Assembly (NCBI GenBank): GCA_047967505.1
Contig: CM106539.1
Reading direction: 5' to 3' (one strand)
Source: Dipteris shenzhenensis
Taxonomy: Eukaryota > Polypodiophyta > Polypodiopsida > Gleicheniales
DNA: 64,000 nt
Shown here: one piece after another, positions 12,193 through 24,487 of the stretch
Numbering within the stretch: position 1 is the stretch's first letter
How the letters are laid out: every line of letters starts with the position of its first letter
Translations under genes and position numbers: made by a program
Notes under the pieces: model-generated
What the model was told of the DNA's origin: nothing
Database searches by the model: none
Seen by the model: only the letters and a program-made list of their open reading frames with translations

Positions 12193-12431
12193 TGTTGGGG
12201 TAAAGGCACTGGCCACCCTATGTAAATAGTACTTCATGTTGTACTTTAATGTAGGACACTTAAGTACACTATGTACACATTTGTACTTAGATGTACTTAA
12301 GGGTTACTACCTTATCCATAATAGATATATATGTGTGTACTTGGGGAGGTACCACTCACTCATTGTGATTATCCCCACTATTGTGAGTGCAGTGAGTCTC
12401 TCTACTCCCTACTCACTCCGATTCTCCGTTA
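12193..12431 (+). repeat. 5' LTR of element C
   Basis: Starts TGTTGGGGTAAAGGCACTGG and ends about CTCCGTTA. It matches 18105-18343 base for base as far as I can read. It contains eight GTAC tetranucleotides in 239 bases (about one expected). Confidence 0.95.
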
Positions 12432-12433
12432 AC

Positions 12434-12446
12434 TGGTATCAGAGCC
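12434..12446 (+). other. Primer binding site of element C
   Basis: TGGTATCAGAGCC lies two bases after the 5' LTR. It is complementary to the 3' end of plant initiator tRNA-Met, which primes minus-strand synthesis. Confidence 0.93.
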
Positions 12447-13989
12447 ATACCCTGCAGGAGACTTCCTGCTTCTCCCTTCTCTCTTCCCGCGAGCTGCTAC
12501 TGCTAGTTCGTGTGCTGGGGGAGTTCATTGCTGAGCTGAGAGAGCTGGAAGCCTACCCTGTGCAGGTCGTTTTTCACCTGAGCACCTCTACGGAGCTGCT
12601 CCGAGCTGCTCCAGGTCATTCCGGGTCTACCCAGAGCTGCTCCAGGTCATTCCGGGTCTACCCAGAGCTGCTCCAGGCCATTCCGGGTCTGCCCAGAGCA
12701 AAAACGAGCTGCTGCGGGCTGATTTTCTGCTGCGCACTATTTCAGCACACCCTCAGGAGCTGCTGCTGCTGATTTTCTTCGACACAGAGCTGCTCTTGGA
12801 GCTCCCCATAGCAAAAACGAGCTGCTGTTTGCTGCCCAAGCTGCTCCTGGAGCTCCCCTGTAGCAAAACGACCTGCTGTAGCAGCACCCCGACCTCTTTC
12901 TGGAGCTCCCCTGCTACCGCTTGTACTAGAGCTGCTGCTGTAGCAAGTGCTGGAGCAGTCCTACCTTCTCCAGGAGCACCCCAGCCTGCTGCTTGTGCTG
13001 CCCGAGTCGCTACTGCTGATCTACTGATGCTGAGGATTGTTCATGCGAGCATCTTCTCTTGATTGTGGCCCTGCTCGTAAGCTACAGGTATCATACACAA
13101 CGGTGTGAAGCCCACTGGCATAACCGTGGCTCATTTGGCATTTGAGCCAGGTACTCTGTATTACTTGCATTGTCATCTTTCATTCCTGCCATTTTCTTTT
13201 CCTTGTACCTTGTATTGTGAATATACACATACAGGTGCAGGTGTTCTACTTGTGGCAGGGCCTTTTACTCGCACTGAGGCTTATCTTATGCCGCAAACAG
13301 TGTCGAGACAGGTCTTATCACTTGGCCAGTGATTGTATGTCAATGTTGGCACTGAGTATATGCATTGGGCAGATCTGTGCTTGATACTTACAGTGTATGC
13401 TATGTTGGATGCAACCCAAATGGATATGTATTCAAATGCCTTGTGAGCAACAGTTGTTGATGACACTTACCGTGTTAATGCATGGGATATGCAGCCATTT
13501 TATGTGCTTATGATGCTATGATTCAGAGGGCTTTTGAGCCACTTCAACTCTAGACTGTATATTCAGCTGGGGGGGAAGTTACTGGTGTATTTGGAGGTCA
13601 TTTGAAGGTCTAAAATCAGGGATTTCATCCAAAAATCAGAAAATTACATTTTTTTGACAGTCCGGGACTGTCAAACAGCCTGTTTTGACCTATTTTGACC
13701 ATCAGAAAGCAAAATATTGCAGCTGTAAAATATTATATCAGTTCTGAAATTTTTCTAGAGTGATTATACGCAGTTGTATTGCATTTTCGCCACTGAAAAC
13801 AGTAAAATCAGCTTGCTGTCCTGTTTCTGCAGCAAGTGGGAGAACAATATTCAGTTGGTTTTGTGCCACTGAAACAGTACAAAGTTCACTTTTGATCGTA
13901 CTTCCGCTGCGGGAGAATTTTGTTGGAGTGACTAGTGCTCGCAGGGAGTCAGGCAGTTCCATCAAGGAACAAACTCTTATCACTTTACC
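12447..13989 (+). other. Long leader of element C
   Basis: About 1.5 kb separates the primer site and the gag ATG. Frames here read as Leu/Ala/Ser-rich (12236-12772, 12796-13062) because of reiterated GAGCTGCT-type sequence, not because of a recognisable protein. It includes a 31-bp tandem repeat at 12603-12695. Its last part is T-rich and mixed. Confidence 0.7.
12603..12695 (+). repeat. 31-bp tandem repeat, three copies
   Basis: Units start at 12603, 12634 and 12665, each beginning GAGCTGCTCCAGG and containing CATTCCGGGTCT. Units one and two are identical; unit three has two substitutions. Confidence 0.92.
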
Positions 13990-16900
13990 ATGAGTTCCAG
14001 CAGCGACGTGTCGTCCTTGTTCCAGATAAAGAAGCTCGAAGGAGCTAAAAATTACGACATATGGAGGACACAGTGCTACAATGTGTTGATGCAGAAGGAC
14101 CAGTACAAACCTATAAAGGAGAAGGGTGTTAAGCCCTCCAACATTACTGATGAGCAGTGGGAGAAGATGGACGGCTTGGCCAGGTCGACCATTATGCTTA
14201 CAGTTGTTGATTCACTGGTTGTAGGCATCAGGGATGAACCTACTGCGTGGGAGATGTGGCAACGTCTTGAGGATACTTATGCCAAGAAAAGTGCCACGGG
14301 AAAAGCTTACTGGCTAAAAAAGCTTGTTGGTCTTCAAATGAAGGAGGGGACAGCTATGTCCACTCATATTATTGAGTTTAACAGCATATTCAGCCAGGTG
14401 ATCAACCAGGGGTTGAAGCTCGATGATGAGCTGAAAGCTACACTCATCCTATGTTCTCTACCTGAGTCATGGGACACATTCAGGACTTCTACCAGCAACT
14501 CAAAAACCATTCTGGTATTTGCAGATGTGGAGAGTGCTCTTCTACAGGAAGAGATGAACAGAAAGAACAATGCTATTGGGAAGTCAAATGCTTTGAATGC
14601 ACGCAGCAGGTCCAAAACACGTGGAAAAGACAAAGAAAGAGACAGGAGCAAGTCCCGCTCTAAGAGTGATCTTGTATGCAACTATTGTGGCAAGAAGGGA
14701 CATATTGAGAAAAAGTGTTTTCAAAAGAAGAATGACCAGAGAGCCAAAGAAGGCAAGGCTCAAGGCAAGTCTAAGGGCAAAGAAAAAGAGGAGCTGAATG
14801 TTACTTATGTTAGTGACAGTGACAGTGGACATGAGATATGTTTCACCTCTTCACTGGAGGCTCATACACTTCATGCTGGTGATGGATCAGATATGTTTTC
14901 CTGGATTATAGATTCAGGTGCTTCCTTTCATGTGACATCCTACAGAGATCTGTTTGTCAGATATGCAGGAGGGCAGAAGGGAGTTGTCTTTCTTGGTGAT
15001 AACCATGCATGTTCTATCATTGGTATAGGTGATGTCAGGCTTGTTCTTGAAAATGGCCAGCAGTTAATGCTTAAAGGGGTCAGGCATGTTCCTGAGGTGA
15101 AGAAGAACTTGATTTCCACAGGGTTGTTGGATGATGATGGTTATCTTACCACCTTTGGTAATCAGAAATGGAAAATCAGCAAAGGGGCAATGGCTATTGC
15201 CAGGGGTCCTAAGGTTGATACTTTGTACTCACTTCATGCTGGACATTGTCCGCATTCTAATGTAAATGCCACCGAGCTGCCAAAGATTTCATTGTGGCAT
15301 AGCCGGCTTGGCCATATGAGTATTAAGGGAATGGAGCAATTGGCTCATTTTGGTTACTTGCCGAGTCTAAAATATTCAGATTTGCAGAAATGTGAATTTT
15401 GTCTCTACGGTCGTCAAGTACAAATACCTCATAAGAGAAGGTCAAATCAGAAATTACAGCTCTTGGAGCTAGTACATACAGATGTGTGTGAGATGCCTAC
15501 ACTCTCTTTAGGAGGTTCAAAGTACATACTGTCATTCATAGATGACGCCACCCGCAAAGTGTGGGTTTACACTCTCAGAAAGAAGAGTGATACGTTCAAG
15601 GCTTTCACTAAGTTTGTTGCACTGGTTGAAAATGAGACAGGCAAAAAACTGAAAGCCTTACGATCTGACAATGGTGGAGAGTACTTGTCCAAAGAATTTC
15701 AAGAATTCTGTGAGGCAAAGGGTATCCAAAGGGTGTTGTCTGCACCATATGATCCTCCACAGAATGGTACAGCTGAAAAAATGTTCAGGACCATTCAAGA
15801 GAAAGTCAGATCCATGTTGTCACATGCTGCATTGCCCCACACATTTTGGGCTGAAGCTGTAAAGACAGCTGTGCACCTTATTAACAGGTCACCAAACAAG
15901 AGACTATGTGGTGGTGTGCCTGAACAAGCATGGACGGGCAAGCCTCCGTCTTACAAACATCTACGGGTCTTTGGTTGTGTTGTGTATGTGCATGTACGCA
16001 AAGAGGACAGAACTAAATTGGATCCAAAGTCTCTAAAATGCATTTTCCTAGGATATGGTGACAAAGGTGAGATGGGCTACAGATTATGGGATCCCACAAA
16101 CAGAAAACTTATACGCAGCAATGATGTCGTGTTTGATGAAACCATCATGTTCAAGGAGCCTGTTGTACAGCAGGAACCTTCAAAAGTAACTATTGATGAT
16201 GACAGGCATCATGGGCAACACAGGAGGGCTGTAAATCAGCCATTACAGCAGCATAATCAGCCACTAAATGATGCTGCAGTAGGTCCAAATGGACAGCCAG
16301 ACATGGCACATGATATCCAAATGGATGTACCACAGTTAGATGATCTTCCTGACATGCAAATGCAGCCAGAACAGGGTAATGAACAGGCTGGACAGCCACC
16401 TCATGATGATGATGGACATCAAGTTAGAAGGTCAACTAGACCATCACGGCAACCAGACAGATTCATTCCCGGCTTTGATTATTTGATGCTCACTGATTGT
16501 GGAGAGCCTTCATGCTACAGAGAGGCTAAGCAGAGGGCAGACAAGGTTCAATGGGATCTTGCTATGAAGTCTGAAATGGACAGTCTTCACAAAAATGGCA
16601 CTTGGGAATTGGTACCCTTGCCTACAGGTAAGAAGGTACTTCCATGCAAATGGGTTTATCGACTTAAAGTCACACCTGGTGAAAAGCCAAGGCATAAAGC
16701 CAGACTGGTTGCCAAAGGGTTCAAGCAGGAATATGGTGTTGACTTTGAGGAGATATTCTCTCCCGTTGTCAAGATGACAACACTCAGAACTGTATTAGCA
16801 TTGGTTGCACATGCAGATATGGATTTGGTCCAAATGGATGTCAAAACAGCATTTCTTCATGGTGATTTACATGAGGAAATTTTTATGCAGCAGCCAGAGG

Positions 16901-18054
16901 GTTTTACAGTGAAGGGCAAAGAGAAGCTTGTATGCAGACTGAAGAAAAGTCTTTATGGTCTAAAGCAGGCACCTAGGGAATGGTATCATAAGTTTGATAC
17001 ATTCATGCGAACCCAAAGTTACAGGAGAAGTGACATTGATCACTGCTTATATACCAAGAAAGCTTCAGATGGCAGTTTACTTATCCTCATTTTGTATGTG
17101 GATGATATGTTGATTGCTGGAAAATCTCATAAGGAGATGAATGCCTTGAAAAAGAGATTGCACCAGACCTTTGATATGAAGGATCTTGGTGATGCAAACC
17201 ATATATTGGGTATGCGCATACTTCGGGATAGGGAAAAGCGGTTGCTATACTTATCTCAGAAGGAATACATTGGCAAGGTCTTGTAGAGATTTCACATGGA
17301 GGGGGGGAAGAGTATTGGTACTCCATTACCTCCTTATGTGAAAATCAGTGCTTTGGACAGCCCTCAGACAGATGCTGAAAGAGCTGAGATGTCAAAGATT
17401 CCGTATGCATCAGCTTGTGGCAGTCTCATGTATGCTATGGTTGCAACCAGGCCCGATATTGCGTTTGCAGTGGGAGTGGTTAGCAGATACATGGCTAAAC
17501 CTGGCAAGAAGCATTGGAATGCAGTGAAAGGTGTCATGAGATACCTAAAGGGTACACAGGACTTGTGTATATGTTTCGGCAGTCAAGATGCCAAAGTGCA
17601 GGGTTATACAGACTCTGATTATGCCGGCCACCCTGATACCCGGAAGTCTACTACCGGCTATGTTTTCACTTTCACTGGAGGTGCAGTGTCGTGGGTATCT
17701 AGAATGCAGCAATGCGTTGCTTTGTCTACTACAGAAGCTGAATATATTGCAGCCACTGAGGCGTGCAAGGAAGCTATATGGCTATCTCGGCTAGTGACAG
17801 ATTTGGGTTATCCATTGGAGATTCCATTGTTGCATTGTGACAGTCAGAGTGCCATACAGTTGGCACGTAATCCTGTTTTTCATGCAAAGACTAAGCACAT
17901 AGATGTGAAATATCACTTTATCAGGGAGGTGCTTGAAAACAAGCAAATTAAGCTTGTTAAGGTGCATACAGATGACAATCCGGCAGATCTGTTAACCAAA
18001 GGGTTAGCTGCAGAGAGGTTTGCACACTGCAGATCTCTTATGGGTATTGGTTGA
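13990..18054 (+). CDS. Copia gag-pol polyprotein of element C, one in-frame stop
   Basis: One frame of 1,355 codons encodes the whole polyprotein needed for particle formation, cDNA synthesis and integration. Gag occupies residues 1-229. The zinc knuckle CNYCGKKGHIEKKC is at 230-243, after an Arg/Lys/Ser-rich stretch. Protease has DSG at 308-310. Integrase has pre-integrase LWHSRLGH near 435, Asp498 (HTDVC), Asp560 (RSDNGGEY) and Glu596. RT has YVDD at 1036-1039. RNase H follows, with TDSDYAG, STTEAEY and HCDSQSA. The only defect is TAG at 17284-17286 (codon 1099), late in RT; relatives usually have Glu there (KVLERF). Start ATG at 13990 is the first in frame, and the protein opens like other copia gags. 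All visible catalytic residues are present. Confidence 0.95.
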
Positions 18055-18093
18055 GGCCAATATTCTTTCTCTCCTTGAGGGCACACTGCCTTT

Positions 18094-18104
18094 AAGTGGG
18101 AGGT
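18094..18104 (+). other. Polypurine tract of element C
   Basis: AAGTGGGAGGT directly precedes the 3' LTR start at 18105, the expected place for the plus-strand primer. Confidence 0.85.
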
Positions 18105-18343
18105 TGTTGGGGTAAAGGCACTGGCCACCCTATGTAAATAGTACTTCATGTTGTACTTTAATGTAGGACACTTAAGTACACTATGTACACATTTGTACTT
18201 AGATGTACTTAAGGGTTACTACCTTATCCATAATAGATATATATGTGTGTACTTGGGGAGGTACCACTCACTCATTGTGATTATCCCCACTATTGTGAGT
18301 GCAGTGAGTCTCTCTACTCCCTACTCACTCCGATTCTCCGTTA
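18105..18343 (+). repeat. 3' LTR of element C
   Basis: Same length and, by eye, same sequence as the 5' LTR at 12193-12431. It is followed by the ACTAG target duplication. Confidence 0.95.
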
Positions 18344-18348
18344 ACTAG
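18344..18348 (+). repeat. Target site duplication ACTAG, right copy (element C)
   Basis: Matches 12188-12192. Confidence 0.8.
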
Positions 18349-18485
18349 GTCACGTGTACTCACACGCTTTTGCTTAGAGACATAGATGATTGCATGAATA
18401 ACTGTGCCACACACTTTCATTCCACACTCTCAAAGCATGTATAAAAATAAGATCTCTCACAAACACACACAATGGTCATACCTAC

Positions 18486-20096
18486 ATGCCAACTTATCTA
18501 ATGATCAATGGTACACCACATGCACATGGATACAGGTTCAGAAAACCAAAACCAATTGAGGAGTTGGACATTCCCTTCTCACCAGTATGGGAACCGTCAC
18601 CAACATCTCCTACTATCACATTGGCAAGTGCAGATGCCTTAGAAGAAATATCTATTCTAGAGGTCGGAATTGAGGAATTGCCCCACGAGATGCTACAACT
18701 CGGTGCGCAATTGCAACTAATATATCTCCAACAACAGCAGCAACCAGAGCCTGAGGAAAGATTGGCACTAGAGCCTGAGGCTACATTAGCACTAGAACTG
18801 CCCATCGACGCCATGCCAATCAATGAGCCACAAGGGGAGCTAGTGCCAAATCAATAGTATAACTATTGTACACAAGTGATTGAAATACCATTAGAACAAC
18901 CTCCCACAAATACTACAGAATCGTAAGGATGGCTACATGGGCACCACTTGTATCAGCAATATTGCTAGTCCTCATCACCGTCTGTCATTCTCCAACATCA
19001 AGCTAGCCAAATGATCCAAAAGTCAGAACTATTCACTAGCTTGGCCAAGGAAGAATATGCAAGAGAATTGGACAGACATATTGCAATAGATTTTGAAGAC
19101 CAATTCTAGGCAATCACCATAGAGGTCAAGGCACTTCAAGCGTCAATAGATGAGAAGGAAGTAGAAGAAGTGCGCATGAACCAAGCTCTCCAAGCTCAAG
19201 AGAAGGTAGTGAGGGATGTGACCTCCAACCTCCACCAAAGTTAAACACAACTGATAACAATAGTACAAGCAATGGCAATCCTATAGACCTACTATAACTC
19301 CTTGACCTCTGCACATGCTCAGCAGACGGAGGTAGTGGTACAAGCTCGACTCACTCTAATTCATAAAGAAGAAGAGCTCCAAGATTGCAAAGACAAGCTT
19401 GAAGACATGAAACAGTCTTTGGTAGTACGTGCCTTCAGCATCGACGAGCTTACAAGAGAATGCAGAATCTTAAAGAACCAACTTGCTACCGCTAAAGAGA
19501 CCAACACTTCACAAGCACAAGTCTTGGACCAATGGTCCAATACCACTGAAGACATTCCTCAAGAGGCAAAGGTCACCTTGCAAATGAGAAAGCTTAAGGA
19601 GGCATATACAACCATCTACTAGAAATACAAAGAAAAAATGAATGAGATGCACTCCCAAAAGATAATCATCTCCAAGCTTGAACTCCAATTGCTAGTGCAC
19701 AACAATGAGGCAATGGAAGACAACACTAATGAAGCCCCACTACAATGCACAACGGTGGTGTACCAAGAGCTTGTGGCTGCTCTACAAGTGGAAGATCACC
19801 TCAATGCATGCATGCTTATCCAATGGAAGCAACTCCAAATCAGGATCGTACCTGCTCATCCAACAATCAAATGGGAACGTTCCATAGGGACCAAAACTTT
19901 GCGCATAATTTGCCAAGACTTGTCTGAAGATGAGAAAAATATATTTTGCCTGTCTACACATGCCGGGTTTATAGCACTCAGGACGGATGCTTTCATTGCA
20001 TATGTATGCCTCATGGTAGTCCTCCCCTCATGGTTATTGCTGGTTTGTTGCCATTGCTACAAAAGCCATCACTATTATTTACAAGGCATGACATAA
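18486..20096 (+). pseudogene. Decayed Gln-rich coiled-coil ORF of gypsy E
   Basis: One frame can be followed for about 537 codons from ATG at 18486 to TAA at 20094. It is interrupted by roughly eight stops, for example TAG at 18855, 19107 and 19620. The N-terminus is Pro/Glu-rich, followed by a poly-Gln run (near 18730). From 19110 to 19770 long charged heptad-like stretches rich in Lys, Glu, Gln and Leu suggest a coiled coil (EELQDCKDKLEDMKQS, ELTRECRILKNQLA). Several stops sit where Gln would fit, consistent with CAA/CAG to TAA/TAG change. I do not recognise the family. Confidence 0.55.
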
Positions 20097-20549
20097 CCGA
20101 CATCCCACCCATGCAGCTGATGATCCCATCGCACCAGCAAAAAGAAGTGTCGGAAGATGACAGGGCCTATCTCCTTCCCATATCTAACCACTCTCTCTAC
20201 CAACCTCATAACCTCACTTACCCTTGCTGCTACCAACCTCTTAACCTTCCCTAAGCTCCATCCTAATATCTATTCCCTCCATCGTCTCTTTGCTCATGCT
20301 TCTCACCATTTTCAACTAACCCAATAGTCACAAACTTACGAGCCCTCACACCTAGCGTCTTCCCTTCCCTTGCTAATCCTACCCTTGAAGATTACCAAGC
20401 TGCTCAAACCATTTGCCCAATTCTTCCCCCCCTCCCCTCTGCTCCCCCTTCCACAACTAACACTCTTTCATATTTCTCCCCCATGTCCCCAGATTCTCTC
20501 CCTGCCCCGTCATCACCTCTAACACTACTTATGCTTCCATCAGCAAAAA

Positions 20550-21365
20550 ATGACAGTATTTGATTTTGAATATTAGGATCTGGATAATCCAATTCGTACT
20601 CCCATGCCAAGTTCCAATGATGGGTATGATTTTGATGAGATACCACTTCCCACTAACCCCATCAAGGAATTTTGGAGCAAATATCTTGATATGAAGACTC
20701 GAGGTGGATGGAACCCGGACAACTTTCCTACCAACCTTCGTTAGCGTCAAATTAGTGAAGGTTGGATAAGCAAGTTGGATCCACAACCTGATTGGCGCTG
20801 TCCCAAGCTCTTTGACTTCTTGAAAGAGTACCTACGTGCCCCTCCCTGTCTCAGAACCCATCCCAAGTTCTATGCAGTTCCACGACATAAAAAATGGGAA
20901 GCCAACATACACACTTTGGATGAATATCGCACCATTAATTGGCCAATGATCGAACCATACTCTGGTGTAGAATGGAATATCCAAGGCACAATGATCTGAG
21001 CACTTCAGCAGCCTGAGCAAGCCTGAGCAAATAATGCGTGGCAACATTGATCTCTTCCTTCGCCTAAGTGCTATCTTCTGCAAAACATTGGAATTCATTC
21101 TGGAGGTCCCATGTTACCTCGATACCCATTTGCCTCCACTTAGTTTCAATCCCAATGAACGGGTCGATGCTGAGATTACAGGCTGACTCTATCAAAGAGT
21201 GATCTTCTTAGAAGCATGCCACATATCTCTGTTCGAACAAATGGTGGATACAGGCTACCTGGAAACTGAACAAAATTTGTATGGTGCCAACGCTTTATAA
21301 CAGGATCAACTAGCATGACATAGTTCCATAGCCACTGGACTAAAGGCATGGCAATCCAGTGACGT
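20550..21365 (+). pseudogene. Unidentified decayed coding stretch, possibly gypsy E
   Basis: A protein-like frame with a few stops reads PTNPIKEFWSKYLDMKTRGG, then LDPQPDWRCPKLFDFLKEYL (open in 20775-20999), and in shifted frames LEACHISLFEQMVDTGYLE before the D insertion at 21372. Trp, Pro and Asp content and consistent frame use suggest former coding. I cannot assign a family. Confidence 0.4.
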
Positions 21366-21366
21366 G

Positions 21367-21371
21367 CTCGC
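21367..21371 (+). repeat. Target site duplication CTCGC, left copy (element D)
   Basis: Five bases before the 5' LTR; identical to 26864-26868. Confidence 0.95.
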
Positions 21372-21664
21372 TGTTGAGATATCAAGCTCTATCCCCGACA
21401 TATCTCCTGGATGACTATCATTTATGTCACCGCCTATGTTAGTTGTACTCGTGGTGTAGTTAGACTACCACGTATGTTTTGGTTTGGGTTCACATATGAA
21501 CCACGTATTCTAGGTTTTGACATATAGGGTATTTCCCTCTTCTATTGTTTTGTTGTTGTGTGCAAAAGTGAAGAAAGGCTTCACCCTCAAACCTTGTGTC
21601 CTCTCTCTTTTGTGTGTTGTGAAGCTGAACTTGAGTCTCCTATCTCTCTCCCTTATTCTTTACA
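21372..21664 (+). repeat. 5' LTR of element D
   Basis: Starts TGTTGAGATATCAAGCTCTA and ends CTTATTCTTTACA, 293 bases. The match to 26567-26863 appears complete apart from one 4-base indel. Confidence 0.95.
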
Positions 21665-21677
21665 TGGTATCAGAGCC
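21665..21677 (+). other. Primer binding site of element D
   Basis: TGGTATCAGAGCC directly abuts the 5' LTR; initiator tRNA-Met type. Confidence 0.95.
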
Positions 21678-22241
21678 TTGTTCGTGGTAAGGAGCTCAAG
21701 AAAGAAAGCCAAGTTTGTGGTGTCCTGGTAAGAGGACCAGTGTTGCTTTCCTACTTCGAGTTTGGGAGCAAATCTTTGCAGGTAGCACAGCCAGAAGTGC
21801 AGGAGTGCACTGCCTCAGATTGAGAGGCCCTTCGCGGTGCGGCGAGAGCACAGTATATGCTGCGGGACCGGGCGAAGCCCTTGGTGACTTTATTTTTCTG
21901 ATCTGAGGCCGTTTCGGGGCCCGTTTTGAAGGCGGAAGTTCTTCGCAGGCACCCAGAAAAAGGCCCTGTTTTTGCTGTGCGACCACCGCGCGGCTAGTCG
22001 GTGGAAAGGTGCCACAGACATTGCATCGTATGCCTATGTGCAGAGATATTGGGAGTTGCAGATTCATGCCTGTTGCCTGTTGATGCAAAATCGTCACGAG
22101 GAAGTGACTGTGTGGTGAAATACCACTTTCGTCAGTGTTGCAGATCTGCCCCTGTGAGGCTCTTTGCAGAAGTTTTGCTATTTGCCCTTCTGAGGCATTT
22201 GCTGTGTTTACAGGTTGCTGTTGCATTTCGTGATTTGTAAA
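21678..22241 (+). other. Leader of element D
   Basis: An untranslated stretch of 564 bases between primer site and gag. Frames through it on both strands have no known motif. Confidence 0.7.
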
Positions 22242-24487
22242 ATGTCTGAGAATCTGTCTACCATTGTCAGTGAGAAGCTTGACAAGAACAACTTCCAAGC
22301 ATGGAAGTTCAGGATGACAAACTTCTTTATGGGAAAGGGAGTTTGGGATTACATCAGTGGTGAAACTGCAGAACCAGTTTTGGGTGCTGCTCCCACTCCT
22401 GCTGAATTGAAGACCTTTAAAGAATGGCATGAAAAAGCCAGAAAATGCCTGTATTGGCTGTCCGTTAGCATTTCAGATTCTATGATTGTGCATATACAGG
22501 ATCTAGAGACGCCTAAGGAGGCATGGGATACATTGGTGAAGCTGTATAGCACAAATACCAAAACACGAAAGATGCAGCTAAAGCAGGAGTTGCACAATGT
22601 GCAAAGGAAAAATCTGAATATAAATGAGTATTCCTTGAAGGTGAAAGGCCTTGCAGATTCTCTTGCCTCCATTGGAGCACCTGTTGATGATGAGGACTTA
22701 GTGTCCGTGACCTTGAATGGTCTTGGGAAAGATTATGCACAATTTCGGACATCCATTGGAGTCCGTGAAACATTTCGTGATTTTCAGGAACTTATTGCTC
22801 TCTTGCTGAGTGAAGAGCAAAGGAATGGTGGTTCAGCCACCTTAACTTCTCAAGAGACTGCTTTCTACTCGAATACAGGTAGAGGCAGGGGTAGAGGAAG
22901 AGGCCGTTCTGGTGGCCGTGCAGGAAATCAGAACCAACAGCAACAACAGGAAAACCAGTCCTATGGAGGAGGACGTGGTAGTTCTAGAGGCAGGGGGAGC
23001 CAAAGAGGCCGTGGTTCATGGCAAAGGAACCAGCAAGTAAATAGCAGCACAGAATGCTATTATTGTGGAAAGCCTGGACACAAGGAGAATACATGCTATA
23101 AAAAGCAGAATGACATCAAAAGTGGAAAGTTGCAGCAAAGCAACTATGCATCATCAAGTGGGCATGGTGACGACAGAAATGAGCACCTTTTTGTGATGCA
23201 GCATATGGTTAACTCCATGTCAGGAGATGCTGCAGCTTGCAATGATGTTTGGTATGTTGATTCAGGTGCCTCTAACCACATGACCAGTCATGGTGAGTGG
23301 TTTCATGATGTCAGAAATTTGGATAAGCCAGGTTATGTTGAAACAGGTGATGATACTGCGCACCCAATTACGCAGGTTGGTAAAGTGCCATTGGCTATGC
23401 AGGATGGCAAAACGAAGCACTTGGCAGATGTACTTCATGTTCCAAAAATCACTAAGAACCTGGTTTCAGTTGGCCAGATGGTTGAGCAAGGTCTGCAGGT
23501 TAGATTTAATCCTGATGGATGCTTTGTTGAAGACCTGAAAAATAAATGCCGCTTGGTTGCGAAAGGCAACAAAAATGGAAGAATGTTCACCTTGGATGCT
23601 GATATGCCTGAGGTGAAAGCTGCTATGTTTGCACATGGGAGAGGTGTCATTGCAGATATTGAGATATGGCACAAGCGCATTGGGCACGTGAATATACAAA
23701 GGCTGAAATCTATGCAAACGAAAAACATTGTTGCAGGTTTGCCTAAATTCAGAGTTGAGGGAATGCAAAAGGTATGTGAAGCATGCCAAATGGGTAAGCA
23801 GGCCAGACATGCATTTCCCAAAAATGCTAAGGTGAGCAGAAGACCTTTGGAAGTGATCCATTCAGATGTTTGGACAACCAAAGCTGCTTCTATTGGTGGA
23901 TGCCATTATTATGTGACGTTTATTGATGACTACACTAGGAAGGTGTGGATTTATTTTATGAAGCACAAAAGTGAAGTGTTCAGCCATTTCAAGGCTTTTA
24001 AGGCCATGGTTGAAAAAGAGAAAGGTGTGCATATTAAAGTGCTAAGATCTGATGGAGGGGGAGAGTACTTTTCAGAAGAATTTTGTGAATATCTGAAAGA
24101 ACAGGGAATTCAAAGGAAGTACTCATGCAGGTCTACCCCTCAGCAGAATGGGGTTGCAGAAAGGAAGAACAGGCATATTGCAGAAGTAGGACGGGCGATC
24201 CTAAATGAGAAAAACATGCCTGATTATTTTTGGGCTGAAGCAGTAGCAACTGCTGTTTATATTATGAACAGAACCCCCACTGCAGCTGTCCATGGCATGA
24301 CGCCTGAAGAAATGTATACAGGCCAAAAACCAGATATTTCTCACTTGAAGGTATTTGGTTGCATAGCTTATGTTCATGTTCCTGATGAGAAGAGAACAAA
24401 GCTGGATCCAAAGGCAGAAAAATGCATCTTTATTGGATATGCTCAGCACCAGAAAGGGTATCGCTGTTATAACCCTTCCACCCGCAA

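Larger units (their letters stand above)
12193..18343 (+). mobile_element. Complete Ty1/copia element C, very young
   Basis: Parts in order: 5' LTR 12193-12431, primer site, 1.55-kb leader, gag-pol 13990-18054, polypurine tract, 3' LTR 18105-18343, flanked by ACTAG. The LTRs appear identical over 239 bases, which implies a very recent insertion. It lies inside gypsy E. Domain order protease, integrase, RT, RNase H defines copia. One nonsense codon breaks the polyprotein. Confidence 0.95.
18349..21366 (+). mobile_element. Gypsy E, continuation after insertion C
   Basis: By position this is the sequence that followed 12187 before C inserted. It has no protease, RT or integrase motif. It holds a long decayed coiled-coil frame (18486-20096) and a second coding-like stretch (about 20560-21360). 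Extra ORFs between pol and the 3' LTR are known in some plant gypsy (Tat) lineages, so I place it in E by inference. No LTR of E is recognisable. Confidence 0.5.

Noticed and set aside
12236-13062. Plus-strand ORFs with Cys, Ser and Leu repeats
   Set aside because: They cross the LTR, primer site and repetitive leader of element C; the first 66 codons recur in its 3' LTR at 18148.
13142-13384. Leader ORF of 80 codons in element C
   Set aside because: No motif, overlaps another frame, and lies in the untranslated leader.
22215-22241. Upstream ATG at 22215 as the start of element D gag
   Set aside because: It adds nine residues unlike copia gag; MSENLS at 22242 matches the usual opening.
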